DNA from: Strobilurus pachycystidiatus
Taxonomy: Eukaryota > Basidiomycota > Agaricomycetes > Agaricales > Physalacriaceae
DNA length: 64,000 nt
Reading direction: 5' to 3'
Assembly (NCBI GenBank): GCA_019915135.1
Contig: JAHLMK010000004.1
Location: forward strand, 744,001 to 808,000
Part shown: positions 32,373 to 42,769 of the stretch, in pieces
Numbering within the stretch: position 1 is the stretch's first letter
Layout: every line of letters begins with the position of its first letter
Notes under the pieces: generated by a model
Told to the model about the DNA's origin: nothing
What the model saw: the letters and a program-made list of their open reading frames with translations, nothing else
Database searches by the model: none
Translations under genes and position numbers: made by a program

Positions 32373-34102
32373 ATGGCCTTCCTATCAGGGCATCGTCCTG
32401 TTCACAGTTCGTTCCATCGCCTGCGGTCTTTCCATCTTGCACCGGGCATAGATGCAATCCCACCTGTCCCTGCAACCCCTCACACCCCTTCCCGTTCACG
32501 CTCCCTTTTATCTCAGTCCTTCTTACCATCACAACGCCGTTTTTCTCTACAGACTTCCCGCAAGAATTCTATTCTCCAGACGTGGCGTATTCCGCGAAAC
32601 GGAACAGCTCCTGTTCCAACAGGCTACGTAATCGTATTTGGGTGTCTTGTCTCCCTTGTGTTTATAGTCACGTTGGCTTGCACCTTTCGTGGTGCTGACG
32701 CGGGGGAGCCACCTTTCAAGGCGGTGCTTGACGGTGTGGCCAACGACAGTCCTGGGGTATGTAATTTTCTTGGTGCCTCCTTCGATCTGTCTGACTAGCT
32801 GGCTTCTGGAAGATTCTACTGATAGGCGACAACGTTGACGTTGATGTCGACGAGCCGTCTATCACGATACGATGGTCAGTTGTTGCTTGTGGTCAAGCAT
32901 ATGTCCTTCCAGCGTCAAGCGGCACACATGGGAGCAACCTCTGTGGGCTGCCTAATGTTCCCTTGGATATATTCATTGATGGGTGAATCTCTTTACTTGC
33001 TAGGTCGTAGAAGAGTATTGATACGTGATCCAGAGAGGACTCGCCCGCTGCGTCGTATGATCCTGTGGACATCCCATTCGTGAAGGAGACTGGATTGCGT
33101 AGAAGGTAAGCCATCTCATTGATCTTCGTGATCCACCTGAACTTTTGCGTCCGCAGCGTACAGAATCTCGTCCAATTCGACTCAGACCACATCTTGGATG
33201 TTCACAAAGCACGATTATACCCTTTTGACACGTATTCCTTAGCGAGCAGTGTTCGAATCGCGTCCCCTTCGCGAATCGATAACTCCTCTACTCCCATGGC
33301 GATTCAGCGGTTGGTGACTCTGGATGTGGTCACCAACTTTGAGATTGACACATATGACATCGAGACCTACGAGGCCAAGCTGAACAAAGATCGGATGACT
33401 CCCACCAGGTACAGTGGAACGCTCATTGTCGCCGAGTTTACAATTTACATCCTTCCAGAGACTTTGACATGAAAATTCGACGTCCCGCTGAGGCTCGCGC
33501 AATCACTCTCTTACTCTTCGGCATATCATGGATCTTGACTCATGTCTGTGTCGGCCATGTATTCCTCGCGCGGCGCATCAGGAACTCCAAAGGTGTGATC
33601 AAACACCTTGCGGCAACAGGTGCAATCCTGGTGGCGCTGCCGCACATTCGAAACAGCATGCCTGATGTGCCAGGCTTGGACGGATTTCTCATTGGTGTGT
33701 CCTATCACTCTATGTATTGCAATTGTGAGATGAATGTGACGATCTTCCATAGACACCGTTGGATTCTTTCCTCAGATGATCATCACGGGGATATGCATCG
33801 TCGCGCTTCTGCTCATAATGATCTCCCTCGAGCTTGATAGCGAGACTGGCTCCAAATCCAAAACATCAGGTCCTTCTATACTACCTGTATTCACAGGTGA
33901 AGCCAAACCCCCAAGCCCCACGATGGGTAGTACCCTACAGTCGGGAGAGCTGACGCCATACGAGAAGGATCGAATGAACAAGCACTTGTCGGGCGCATAC
34001 CTGTTTCCTCCCCTTCCACCAGTACCGCAACGTTCGACTTCGCGCGGAGCTCACAGGAGGATAATGACCTCCGAGTCTGTTCACCCCAAGAGATATGTTT
34101 GA
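32373..34102 (+). CDS. DUF4436 family membrane protein
   Basis: Six exons, 32373-32756, 32813-32982, 33034-33105, 33157-33408, 33459-33694 and 33753-34102, give 487 residues. The N-terminal 80 residues are Ser/Arg-rich and cytosolic-looking. A first membrane segment (VIVFGCLVSLVFIVTLAC, about 86-105) is followed by a large outside domain containing ITIRWSVVACGQ, YPFDTYSLASSVRI and a conserved Phe/Asp-rich part. Three further membrane segments lie near 345, 385 and 410 (ITLLLFGISWILTHVCV, AATGAILVALPHI, MIITGICIVALLLIMISL). This layout matches DUF4436, found in fungi and actinobacteria, with unknown function. The third exon was chosen with acceptor CAG at 33033; using an earlier AG would bring in a stop codon. 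Confidence 0.82.
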
Positions 34103-34746
34103 TAATCCATGGACGCGTTTTTGTTTCAGTTCCTAGTCTTCATCCATTGCACCCACTCTCCTTTGTACTGCCTCCGCTCCTTGAAGTACCATTTTCGAAC
34201 CTTGCTGAAATACTCAAGAGTTGAACGAGGCCAAGAGGACGTTTGACTCTTGGTCAAGCTTGAAGCATGCCTTCAATGCCGAAGACAACAGTGCTGTTCT
34301 AACAAGTGCCATGAACACCGTAGTCTGGATGTGTCTCGGATGACATAGAAAATTAGAAATGCGGTGCATGATGTAACGGATCGGCCCATCGGCCCGCATC
34401 GGCTCGCATAGCCTCCTACTTACTCATCACTAATTTATTATACTCGTTACCCGTTCCCTCATATACTCGCCTGAGTCTCCTGGGTCGATTACAGGATTCT
34501 TGAGTTCACCCACAATCGCAGTATACTACTCTGTCGTTGTCGAGTGACTCTCTCCCCGTCTAAGCCCTGACGAGCACGCCAGCCACTGCGTCACAGCCAC
34601 CATCAATTTATTGCTGCGGATCTAAGTAACACTTCGGATCCTTACCACTCCATTCACACTCGAGGCTCTGCGGCTAGCTGCGCTTTTCAAACACTCTTAA
34701 ACACCTGCTGTGACTCTCTGCGATCCCCACTCCCCACACCACCACA
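34103..34746. other. intergenic region, no gene seen
   Basis: This 644-base region between two genes on the same strand contains a pyrimidine-rich leader just before 34747. Nothing else can be named. Confidence 0.4.
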
Positions 34747-35609
34747 ATGATGATCGTACCGCCCGACACAGACTCGGAAACGACCTCGATGTCCAAAGCC
34801 GAGGAACATGCCCGATCTGCGGTTCCTGATACGGTATGCCCTAGATTCGCGTTCTCCTCGTGCGAACTTGAGCTCATTTCGAGCAATTCCAGTCTGATGC
34901 TCCCCCATCCTACGACGCCGTTCCCTCATCCTCGCGCATCAACCCCAGCGGCTCTACCTTCCCTCCCGATCTCAACCCCACGAACTTTGTCTACGTGCAT
35001 CGTAGCAACAACTCGATCAAGGAGTCGTACATCATTGACACCTCTATCAAAATCCCCCAAGCGCTCCTTCCTCCACTCGAGGACGGCGAGACGGAGCGCA
35101 AGAATGTGTCTCTGATGTCCAAGAACGGGAGCGTGAATGGCGTGATACATGTTATGCCCGTAGAGGGCAGCCCGCGCGCTGAATTCGCTCTCAAGTCCAA
35201 CAACGGGTCTGTCGAAGCTAAGATTGTATGTTCCTTTTGCTCTTCTTACGCCTATTCTAATTGTATGTAGCACCGACCGTCTACCTCGGATGTAGCATTC
35301 CGGCTTGAGGCACACTCAAACAACGGGAGCGTCAAAGTCTTCATACCGCGGGACTTCAACGGGCCCATGTCCATCACGCATGGTAATGGTTCCGTGAAGC
35401 TCTCAGACGCGGTCAAGGGCTTCAGCACCACCTTCAGCGACGTGGGCAATGTCACCAGGTGCTTCGTCGGTGACATGAACAAGTACAAGGAGAAAGACTG
35501 GGTGGGCGACGAGCTTGTTGGTGGATCGAAAAATGGTCATATCAGGGTCTTCTTCACAGACGAGATACCGCCGCCTTCCACACCTTTTTGGAGCAAACTG
35601 TTTTCGTGA
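34747..35609 (+). CDS. DUF7330 domain protein with NGSV repeats
   Basis: Three exons, 34747-34833, 34893-35225 and 35271-35609, give 252 residues. The disordered N terminus contains SDAPPSYDAVP, a PPxY-type motif that WW domains could bind. The folded part (about 65-235) contains four evenly spaced NGSV cores: MSKNGSVNGVI, KSNNGSVEAKI, HSNNGSVKVFI and HGNGSVKLSD. Each is followed by alternating hydrophobic residues, as in a beta-solenoid or stacked beta-sheet. DUF7330 is a family of Agaricomycete proteins of unknown function, and the beta-repeat fold is my inference from the repeats. The protein ends in WSKLFS. No signal peptide or membrane segment is visible. Confidence 0.82.
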
Positions 35610-35806
35610 ATATCGCGATTCGCAACGTCTTGACCGTTGTGTGTGACATAGTATTGGCTTCGATCCGTCTCAGTATCTCTTTCTCTATACTGTAGGTTAG
35701 CTGTGTATATTGCACCTTCAACTTGGACCACGACCTGCCTCTCAAGACCTTGCCCATGTCCAACTTAATGATTGACCTCGGTGACTGAGTGGTATTTTGG
35801 TAACAT

Positions 35807-36968
35807 TTAGGTGTATAAAAGCCAGGATATCAAAGCGGCTACTACAGAGCCAGCGGCAATACCTGACAGTATGGCACGATCCTGGAAATCCGGACTCTGT
35901 AGAGGGCTGAAGGGAGAGAGCCTTGGGGTAGCGGCGGCCATTTCGCGCTCCCGTTCCGCTCTCAAGGCTGCCTCTGCGAGTACAGTCAAGACACGAACCT
36001 GCTCATTCAGCTCCTGCTTGACCTCGCCCAGCCCATCCTCCACCATCCGCCTCGTCTCCTCACTCAGCTCCTCGGTCTTCTTCTCGAACGTCTGCGCCAA
36101 CCGCTTCCGTTTCCATGGCTCAACAAACACGATTGCCGAGATGAACACGAGCAAGTTGAGGCCAAGGACCGCAAGCTGGCCATACGTTGATGCGCTCCGA
36201 ATCTTGTCGGACCACACCTGTTCTTCGTGATAGCGACCCAGGATCGCCCGCATGAGTTCGCTGAACTCGCGGTCCTGAGCATCCTCGGACTCGTCCACTG
36301 CAGCCTTCGCGCGCGTCTCCTCCTGCTCGAGCATGTGGTCCTCCCGCACAAGCGCGGTGAACCGACTGACGTCGTGGTCCGACCATGTCGACTTGCGCTG
36401 CAACAAATCGTTCGCTTCCCGCTGCGAATTCGAGCGCTTCGCCACGGCATCGTCGTACCGCAACTTGGCCGCGCGCGCCTCTGCCCGTGTAGCCTTTATC
36501 CGCTCCTCTGTGTGCCATTTGTTCAGTCTACCTCGGCGGGAACGATGAGAAAGTCTACAACTTACACCCACCTTGTGATACCACCTGCCTCTTCAATGCT
36601 TCAATCTCTTCGTATCCAGTAACTTTGTTCAACTCCGCTCCAAGTCGGGAGAAGGTGCTCTTGGTCGTCGTCGTGAAATCATCAGCTTTTGTGCGCATTG
36701 TTATGGCTGAGCGGTTGGTGAGCTCCAGAAGGCGGGATCTGACCGTTTCGAGGTCATAATTGGGCGGCGGGGAGGAGGGAGACGATGATGAAGAGTTCGG
36801 ATCCGGCGAGGAGGACTCGTCAGACGTTGATGACAATGGCTCTTTCTCCGCCTCGTCGTGCGGCGGCGTAGAGTCGGCAGAAGGTGGCCGGTTTGTTCTT
36901 CGCAAAGCTGTAGTTGCAAAAGAACGTGAGGAGGCCGCTCTAGATGAGCGCGACACGGCTCTGAGCAT
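35807..36968 (-). CDS. SHE9: She9/Mdm33 mitochondrial inner-membrane protein
   Basis: Two exons, 36572-36968 and 35807-36507, give 365 residues. The start at 36968 gives MLRAVSRSSRAASSRSFATT, a clear mitochondrial presequence; an extension upstream has no ATG. A coiled coil runs from about 105 to 245 (YEEIEALKRQVVSQ, NDLLQRKSTWSDHDVSRFTALVREDH). Then come YHEEQVWSDKIRSASTYGQLAV and a first membrane segment (LGLNLLVFISAIVFV), VEPWKRKRLAQTFEKK, and a second hydrophobic segment at the extreme C terminus. These are the signatures of She9/Mdm33, which is needed for normal inner-membrane shape and is thought to drive inner-membrane fission. Confidence 0.94.
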
Positions 36969-37242
36969 TAAGAGGTGACGGTCCAAGGGCAAGGCTCACT
37001 TCGCGTCTTTCCGGCATCTTTCACTCGGAGTAATGTAATGAAAAAAATCTATGTGGCTCGCTGGCTAACTAGGACTCATGTATTCCAATCTAAATGATTC
37101 TATACCAGTGACATTAGGTATCCCGCCGAGTACCCAGTGATAATAAGTTGTATGTACAGTAGTACGAGTGCGGATTGATTGGTCGTGAGTAGTAGGAGCA
37201 ATGCAATCGGGGGGTCATAAATGAGAGAATAGAACAAGTGGT

Positions 37243-39580
37243 CTAGCTCCAGACATCGAGCAAGAGCCGCGAGCGCTCTTTCAGCATCTTCAGCTCAGCG
37301 GCGCCCTCCACCTCCGCAGATCCTCCCTTCGCCTCACCAAGAATCTTCGCCAAGGTGTCCTCGACAGACTTGGCCATATTCTTGGCGTCACCGCAAATGT
37401 AGACGTATCCCTTGCCATTAATGATACCATCCGCGATGTTTTCCCTGTCGTCCCATATCAAGTCCTGGACGTAAATCTTGCTACCGTCAGGCCTGAACTT
37501 CTCGCGAGAGAAGGCGGTATGCAGAGTGAACTTGCCCTTGAGCTCCTCAGCGTACTGCGGCCACTCCTCGGCGTACAAAAAGTCCTCAGTTGACTTCCGG
37601 CATCCATAAAAAAGCGTAATCTTGCCCCAGTCAGCAAGCGCGTCAGGTCCGTTCTTCTCGAGGGTTCGGCGAGCAAGAGCCACACGCTCTTGAACGAAGC
37701 CACGGAAGGGAGCCACACCCTACAAATCCTATATGAGTCAAACGGAGCGATGAAGAGAGTACACGGCTTACAGTTCCAGGACCAATCATGATAACAGGAC
37801 TCTTGGGGTTAGTCGGCAGGCGGAAGGTGGACCTCCGAACGTGAACAGGCGACTTGTAGATGGTATCCAGCCTATAGGCACCACGGGGACCTTCGATGGC
37901 GTAAGCGGGCAGGACAGTGTTGGCGATACCTTCTTCAGTGACCAGAGGAGCAGTCTCTCCGTTTGTTGCGTGCTTGAGGTTCAACAAAAAGTTGGAACCA
38001 ACACCGTACACCCAGCGATTTGGGACCTTGTCGCTCTCCGACCGGTACTTGAGGATAACGCAAGTGACATGAATGGAGTTGGGGTAGAGCTTGGGGCTGG
38101 AGGAGATGGAGTAGTACCGAGGCTGCAGACGAGGAATGGAGGAGACAATGATGTCGAAGGGGATGTTCCAAACGGTGGTGTTGTCCTTGTTGGGAACGGC
38201 AGTGATGTCGTTACCAGCAGCGGTCTGTAGGATCTCTCCGACCTTCAGACATCCGTTGGCCACGATCTGATGGTAGACATCCTTGTCAGTGTTAACCATT
38301 TTCATAAAAGCCTCAGCCTCGGGGTAGGCGCAAACTTGGCAAAGGTACCGAGTATCTGGCGACCGGCCAGAGCGCTGATATCTATGTAGTGACGGAGGAC
38401 TGTGGCATAAGTAGTGGGGACCGGGAAGGGGACCTTAGCGAGAGCGGGATCGAGAGACTCGATGCCAATGACAGTGTCCTTCTTGTCGGAAAGACCGAGA
38501 GCGCACAGAAGACGTTCAACCTCAACCTCGGCGTTGGTGGGCCAGATACCAATATGATCACCGTGTTGGTAAGTCATGCCAGAGCCTTCAATGTTGAGCT
38601 CGACGTGCACGCAGTTACGTTCACCAGTCTTCTGGAAGAGCTCGCGCGCGACAGAGACGGGAGCGGCGTAGGGGTTCTTTGCATCATGGATACCCTTGGT
38701 CTTGGTCAAAGCACGGGCAGAAAGTTCACCTGGGCCAAAAGTCAGTCATACTGATGAGCATAGAGAGGGACAGCTTACCCAGGTAGACCTTCTCGGCGGG
38801 ATGCGAAGTGAGCTCCGAGACAGCAAAGTCGGCAGTGTCTCCGCCTTGGCCTTCCTCGACGTTGAGTGCCTGCGCGAACGCTTCCCACATGCCATCCTTC
38901 CACTCAAGGTAGTCCTCTTCCATGCTCTTGTCGTCGTCGCCCTCGCCGCGCTCTCCAATGCGCTGAGCACCAGCCTGGGTAAGGTAGTCGTCTACCTGAC
39001 GCGCGACCAGGTTGTAGTGCTCGTAGGTACGGTTGCCGAGACCGAAGATCACGTATTTGAGGCCGTCCAGTTTGTGTTCACCGCTGCTGTACTCGAAGGA
39101 AGTGTCGCCCAGGTTCTGAAGGAGTGTGACGGCGTTGTCGGTGGGTTCACCCTCACCGTAGCTGGCCATGACGAAAATAGCGGCCGTGCCTTCGGGGAGA
39201 GAGTCGAGGGTCTCAAAGTCATACTCTTCGGGATCGCAGACGAGGGACGTCAGCCCAAACTTGGACTTTGCCTCCTTGGCAAGACGAATAGCGTATTCCT
39301 CGGCGGTGCCAGTCTGCGAGCCATAAAAGATAACGAGACGCTTGTTCTGAACGTGTTGCCGGTCAGAGAAGCATGCAACGGAAATGATGATGAAATTACT
39401 GACCCCAGCCTTCATTTTCTCGACGAAGTCGCGTGGATTTCCGCCGCCGTTTTCCCTCGGTGTCACTGGCGCCACCTTGGGCTGGGTGGCGGCGTAGACT
39501 TGATCACGGAAGAGGTAGGCTGCTGCGAGGACGACACCGAGGATAATAATGAAGACATCGCCGGAGGACGTCGAGGACAT
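37243..39580 (-). CDS. CPR: NADPH-cytochrome P450 reductase, with a 1-base frameshift
   Basis: Four exons: 39404-39580, 38779-39346, 37772-38729 and 37243-37719. If one frame is assumed throughout, the product would be 726 residues, normal for the family. There is an N-terminal membrane anchor (VFIIILGVVLAAAYLF), an FMN domain with FYGSQTGTAEEYA and MASYGEGEPTDNA, an FAD domain with RYYSISSS, and a NADPH domain with GPGTGVAPFRGF and YICGDAKNMA, ending in DVWS. In exon 3, however, the frame breaks at a run of four C (plus strand GGGG, 38321-38324) inside a conserved FAPTPEAEAF segment. As written, translation stops at 38302 after about 390 residues. All other features are intact, so a sequencing or assembly error is likely; a recent mutation is possible. 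An upstream ATG at 39646 would add 22 residues. The enzyme supplies electrons to microsomal P450s. Confidence 0.93.
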
Positions 39581-41094
39581 GGTGGCCGATAGGGAGAAGG
39601 GGACTGCAGTGGTGGTGGTCGAATTAGCCTCTGAGAGGGTATCCATGGCTGGAGGGAAGGAACAGCAGATGATACACACCTGGCTGGATATATACCTGGC
39701 GCGCTTGCCAATGCGAAGAAAAGCAGCGGTGATGGAAGTGGAAAGCAAAAGGCGTGGGACGTGGCTCTCTCCGGCCTTCCAAATGGCGTATCGCTTGCCT
39801 GGGCCCGTACGTTCGTAGCGTCCGCTTCCTCTTATGCCGATGGTCTGACAATTCAAGGTGTACACTCTCCTTTATGTAAATTTCTGTAAGAAAAATATCA
39901 ATCCGTTTCTTGCATCCCGTTGTCAGTTTATTGTGCTCTGCTTCGTTGTCTCAACACACAAGAGTTAGAATTTACGACGACTCGTATCATACATGATACA
40001 CGGCAGTCTGTTCCTATACAAAGTTACATAACATCCGGATGAGTGATAGGCGGTACCCACCCACGACCTGTATCACTTCGATGGCCGGTACGCTGTGTCA
40101 GGCTCGTCCGATCTAGCCGCATACTGTAGTACTTGCTAGTCCTTGTCAACTCTACGACTGACGAAATTCTCCACACCATCTTCTATTCCGAGGTGCCCGT
40201 CAACTAACCCGCGGCAATCATACGGCACGGACTTCATGCGAACGTAGCGTCGAGGGCACGGTCAGCTTGAACGCAGTATAACCGCACTAACATCAAGCGG
40301 GATGGCCACTGTTATGTCCATAGGAACTCGGTAAGAACGCTGCAGCTGATTGTGATGGCAAATCCCCCTCTGAACGGATCATCGACGGGAACAAACCGAC
40401 CTTCAAGTTATACAACTAGTCAGTCAGCTCCAGCACCGCCGCAATCCCTTCTAGTTCAAGGCGCTGTCAAAGTCAAGCATGAGCCCTCTCAGACGCAAGC
40501 AATGACATTCTGACACAATATAGCAGCTTGGCAATCATCAGTCAATCCACTCTTGGAACCGACATCATGCCTGCTCGGCTTATCGCTCGAATCGATTTTA
40601 GCTCGCCGGGGAGTGGCCTCATCCCAAACTTCCTAAGGAGGATGTAAATTTTCATTCGGCGCATTAACATAACATCCCAGGGTGGTCGCGACAAGGCCGG
40701 TGAAGTATGATGGTCTATGGACCGAACCGAGACCGAACCGCACCATACCAAGCCATACCGTCGGTGCGAAAATAGATACACATCGAGGGCTATGCCACTT
40801 GTAATAGAATGGTCCGCGAGACGTCGAAGATGCAATCAGATGACAATGTCAAACAGGAACCTATCCCCACATTTCTCGAAGTACGCGTTTGAAGTGTTGT
40901 TGTTTCCGCTCACGAAGGAAGTACATGTTTTGAATCAAGTGTTACTTCAAGTTGCCTAGTCAAGTGTTCATGTCAATACAATTTCCAACACAATTGACTG
41001 ACTCACCTCTCGGTGAATATGTTAGTTGATATGTATATTCGCCGTCACCTCCGTCATCGAGTTTCAGAATCACAACCTGGCTGAGTGCCCAGTT
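39581..41094. other. intergenic region of 1.5 kb, no gene seen
   Basis: This covers the promoter and leader of CPR (leftwards) and the 3' side of the SET gene. The frames present are short, without splice logic or recognisable motifs. A purine/pyrimidine pattern GACCGAACCGAGACCGAACC near 40722 is a small imperfect repeat. Confidence 0.4.
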
Positions 41095-42370
41095 TCACCA
41101 AGCATCTGGACCTCCAACCTCTGAGGCCTCTCTCGTTCCCCAAGTCCCAGCGTCCTCTGGGTTAATCATGATTCTCTTCATCTGCTCGACACGCTCATTA
41201 TCACGCCCAAGTTCATAGCCAAACCATTGCATCGCCAGCTGCGCCCAGGCCTTGGTCGCGGCGGCGCTACGCAACATCATATCAGTTCAAAAGGGACGTC
41301 GGGAGAGCAACGATCTTACTCAGAATGGGCTGAGGCGATATGGCTTGCGTCTGCAGCGAGCTGCCCGCGCTCGCTCCAGTAGCCCTCCTTGTCACCCAAA
41401 GCCCAGATCTCGCGCACAGTGGCCATTGCTTCGCTTCCGCTTATGCTGGAAGTGGCCCAAGTGGATAACCGGCTGTACAGGGCCGACATGTCTGTTAGCC
41501 GTTGGTCCGATTCTCGAGATTCCACGTCGGGCAACGAGCACACCGCGCATGAGCATTCGAAGTGATAGAGCTTAGAAAGATAGTCTCTGGATTCACGCAC
41601 TTCGTCAGGCACGGCATATTCGGATGTTCCTCTTACCTTCGTTCGCTCCTCGGTTTTCTCGTGTTAGTGTAAGTTGTGAGTATTTCCTGTGACGCTATTC
41701 AACAGACAAACATGGTCCAAGCGATTTCGCGTGCGTACCTGTCCTTTAGATATGTCTTTCAACGCATAGACCACAATCTCCTGGGTTCTCGGTCTCCAGG
41801 AGTACACCGCATTGAATGCACTGGAGCATCCATGATTCAGACGAGCCATCGTAGGGAACACCCCAACGCCATCCCCATCCCCAGCCGCGACTCCGTTTGT
41901 GTTGATGATCGCAAGCGCATGCTCCAGAGGCCTCTCGGCCGGATTCCAATGTTTAGGAAACCCGATATATGAGAGGTTATAAAACGCCGCTTTGTCCTCC
42001 TCGCTCGTAGCCGCAAGCTTTCGTTCGACGAACTCTGTAGGGCTGACACCATCGAAGACACGAGGGACGATGATAGCGGGTTTGTCCTTCATGACAAGTT
42101 CGCCTTGCTGCACCGCCATGAAGGTAAGTTGGCGCGTGTGCGTAGAATATTTGGCGCGCTCACCTTGATGTCACGAAGCGCTACGACGCCCTTGCCTCTC
42201 CCAGGTAGGTCTACAACCTCAAACAAAGCATCGTTTATGGCTTGAGGAGGGATAGTTCCAGGAGTCCCAGGTGAATAGAACAAGAGTGATATCACGACCG
42301 CCACAACCAAAGCCAAAAACGAGAGGCGGACGACCTTTGGAGAAGTTTGTGAATCAATGGCGGGCGCCAT
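41095..42370 (-). CDS. Membrane-anchored SET-domain protein (SMYD-like)
   Basis: Five exons, 42164-42370, 41739-42107, 41637-41686, 41320-41586 and 41095-41266, give 354 residues. A hydrophobic segment near the N terminus (LSFLALVVAVVISLLFY, about 17-33) predicts a membrane anchor. The SET domain follows, with GRGKGVVALRDIKQGELV, MARLNHGCSSAFNAVYSW, the YALKDISKGQEILTTYTNTR segment and the post-SET cysteines FECSCAVC. The 50-base exon 3 carries the conserved EILTTYT stretch, which is lost if the neighbouring frame is simply read through. Such proteins are presumed lysine methyltransferases, but no MYND finger is present and the substrate is unknown. The combination with a membrane segment is common in Agaricomycete homologues, as far as I recall. 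Confidence 0.88.
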
Positions 42371-42769
42371 GGTGGTGTCTGGCACTACCCAATAAGCTTA
42401 GAGAGGGGGGATGTATTCAAGAGGGTGGATGTATCAAGGCAAGGTAGCTCCGACGTGTCCGGTGTCACTATCATACAATGATGGCGGTGCCCACATGATC
42501 GCAACTAATCAAGCTTCAAAGTTGGAGAACTCAGAACTCTACAGGCAAATTTGAAGGGAAGAGGCGATCAAGTATTATTATACGTCGTTGGACAAGCTTC
42601 TAGAGTATATATCCTACGTATGCTATGCAGGTGGGAGTCGTAAATTCGTAACAGGTCGTTAATTTAATCAATAAGAGTTTATCGAGTCAGAGATGCATGT
42701 TTCCATCTCTGAGACTTTCATGTCGTTACAAGTCCGTTTGTTCAGTATATACTATGAGGTGATCGAGCT
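42371..42769. other. intergenic region, no gene seen
   Basis: This AT-rich region lies between the SET gene start and the 3' end of the exchanger gene, both transcribed leftwards. A TATATA string near 42605 and TATATACTATGAG near 42745 are seen; no function can be assigned. Confidence 0.4.

Noticed and set aside
38300..38360. A short intron as an explanation of the CPR frameshift
   Set aside because: Possible GT..AG pairs of 31-37 bases either create a stop or do not return to the downstream frame, and would delete conserved residues.
38696..39592. 298-codon open frame on the plus strand
   Set aside because: It is antisense to exon 2 of CPR, whose protein is strongly conserved; a long antisense frame is expected from the codon bias.
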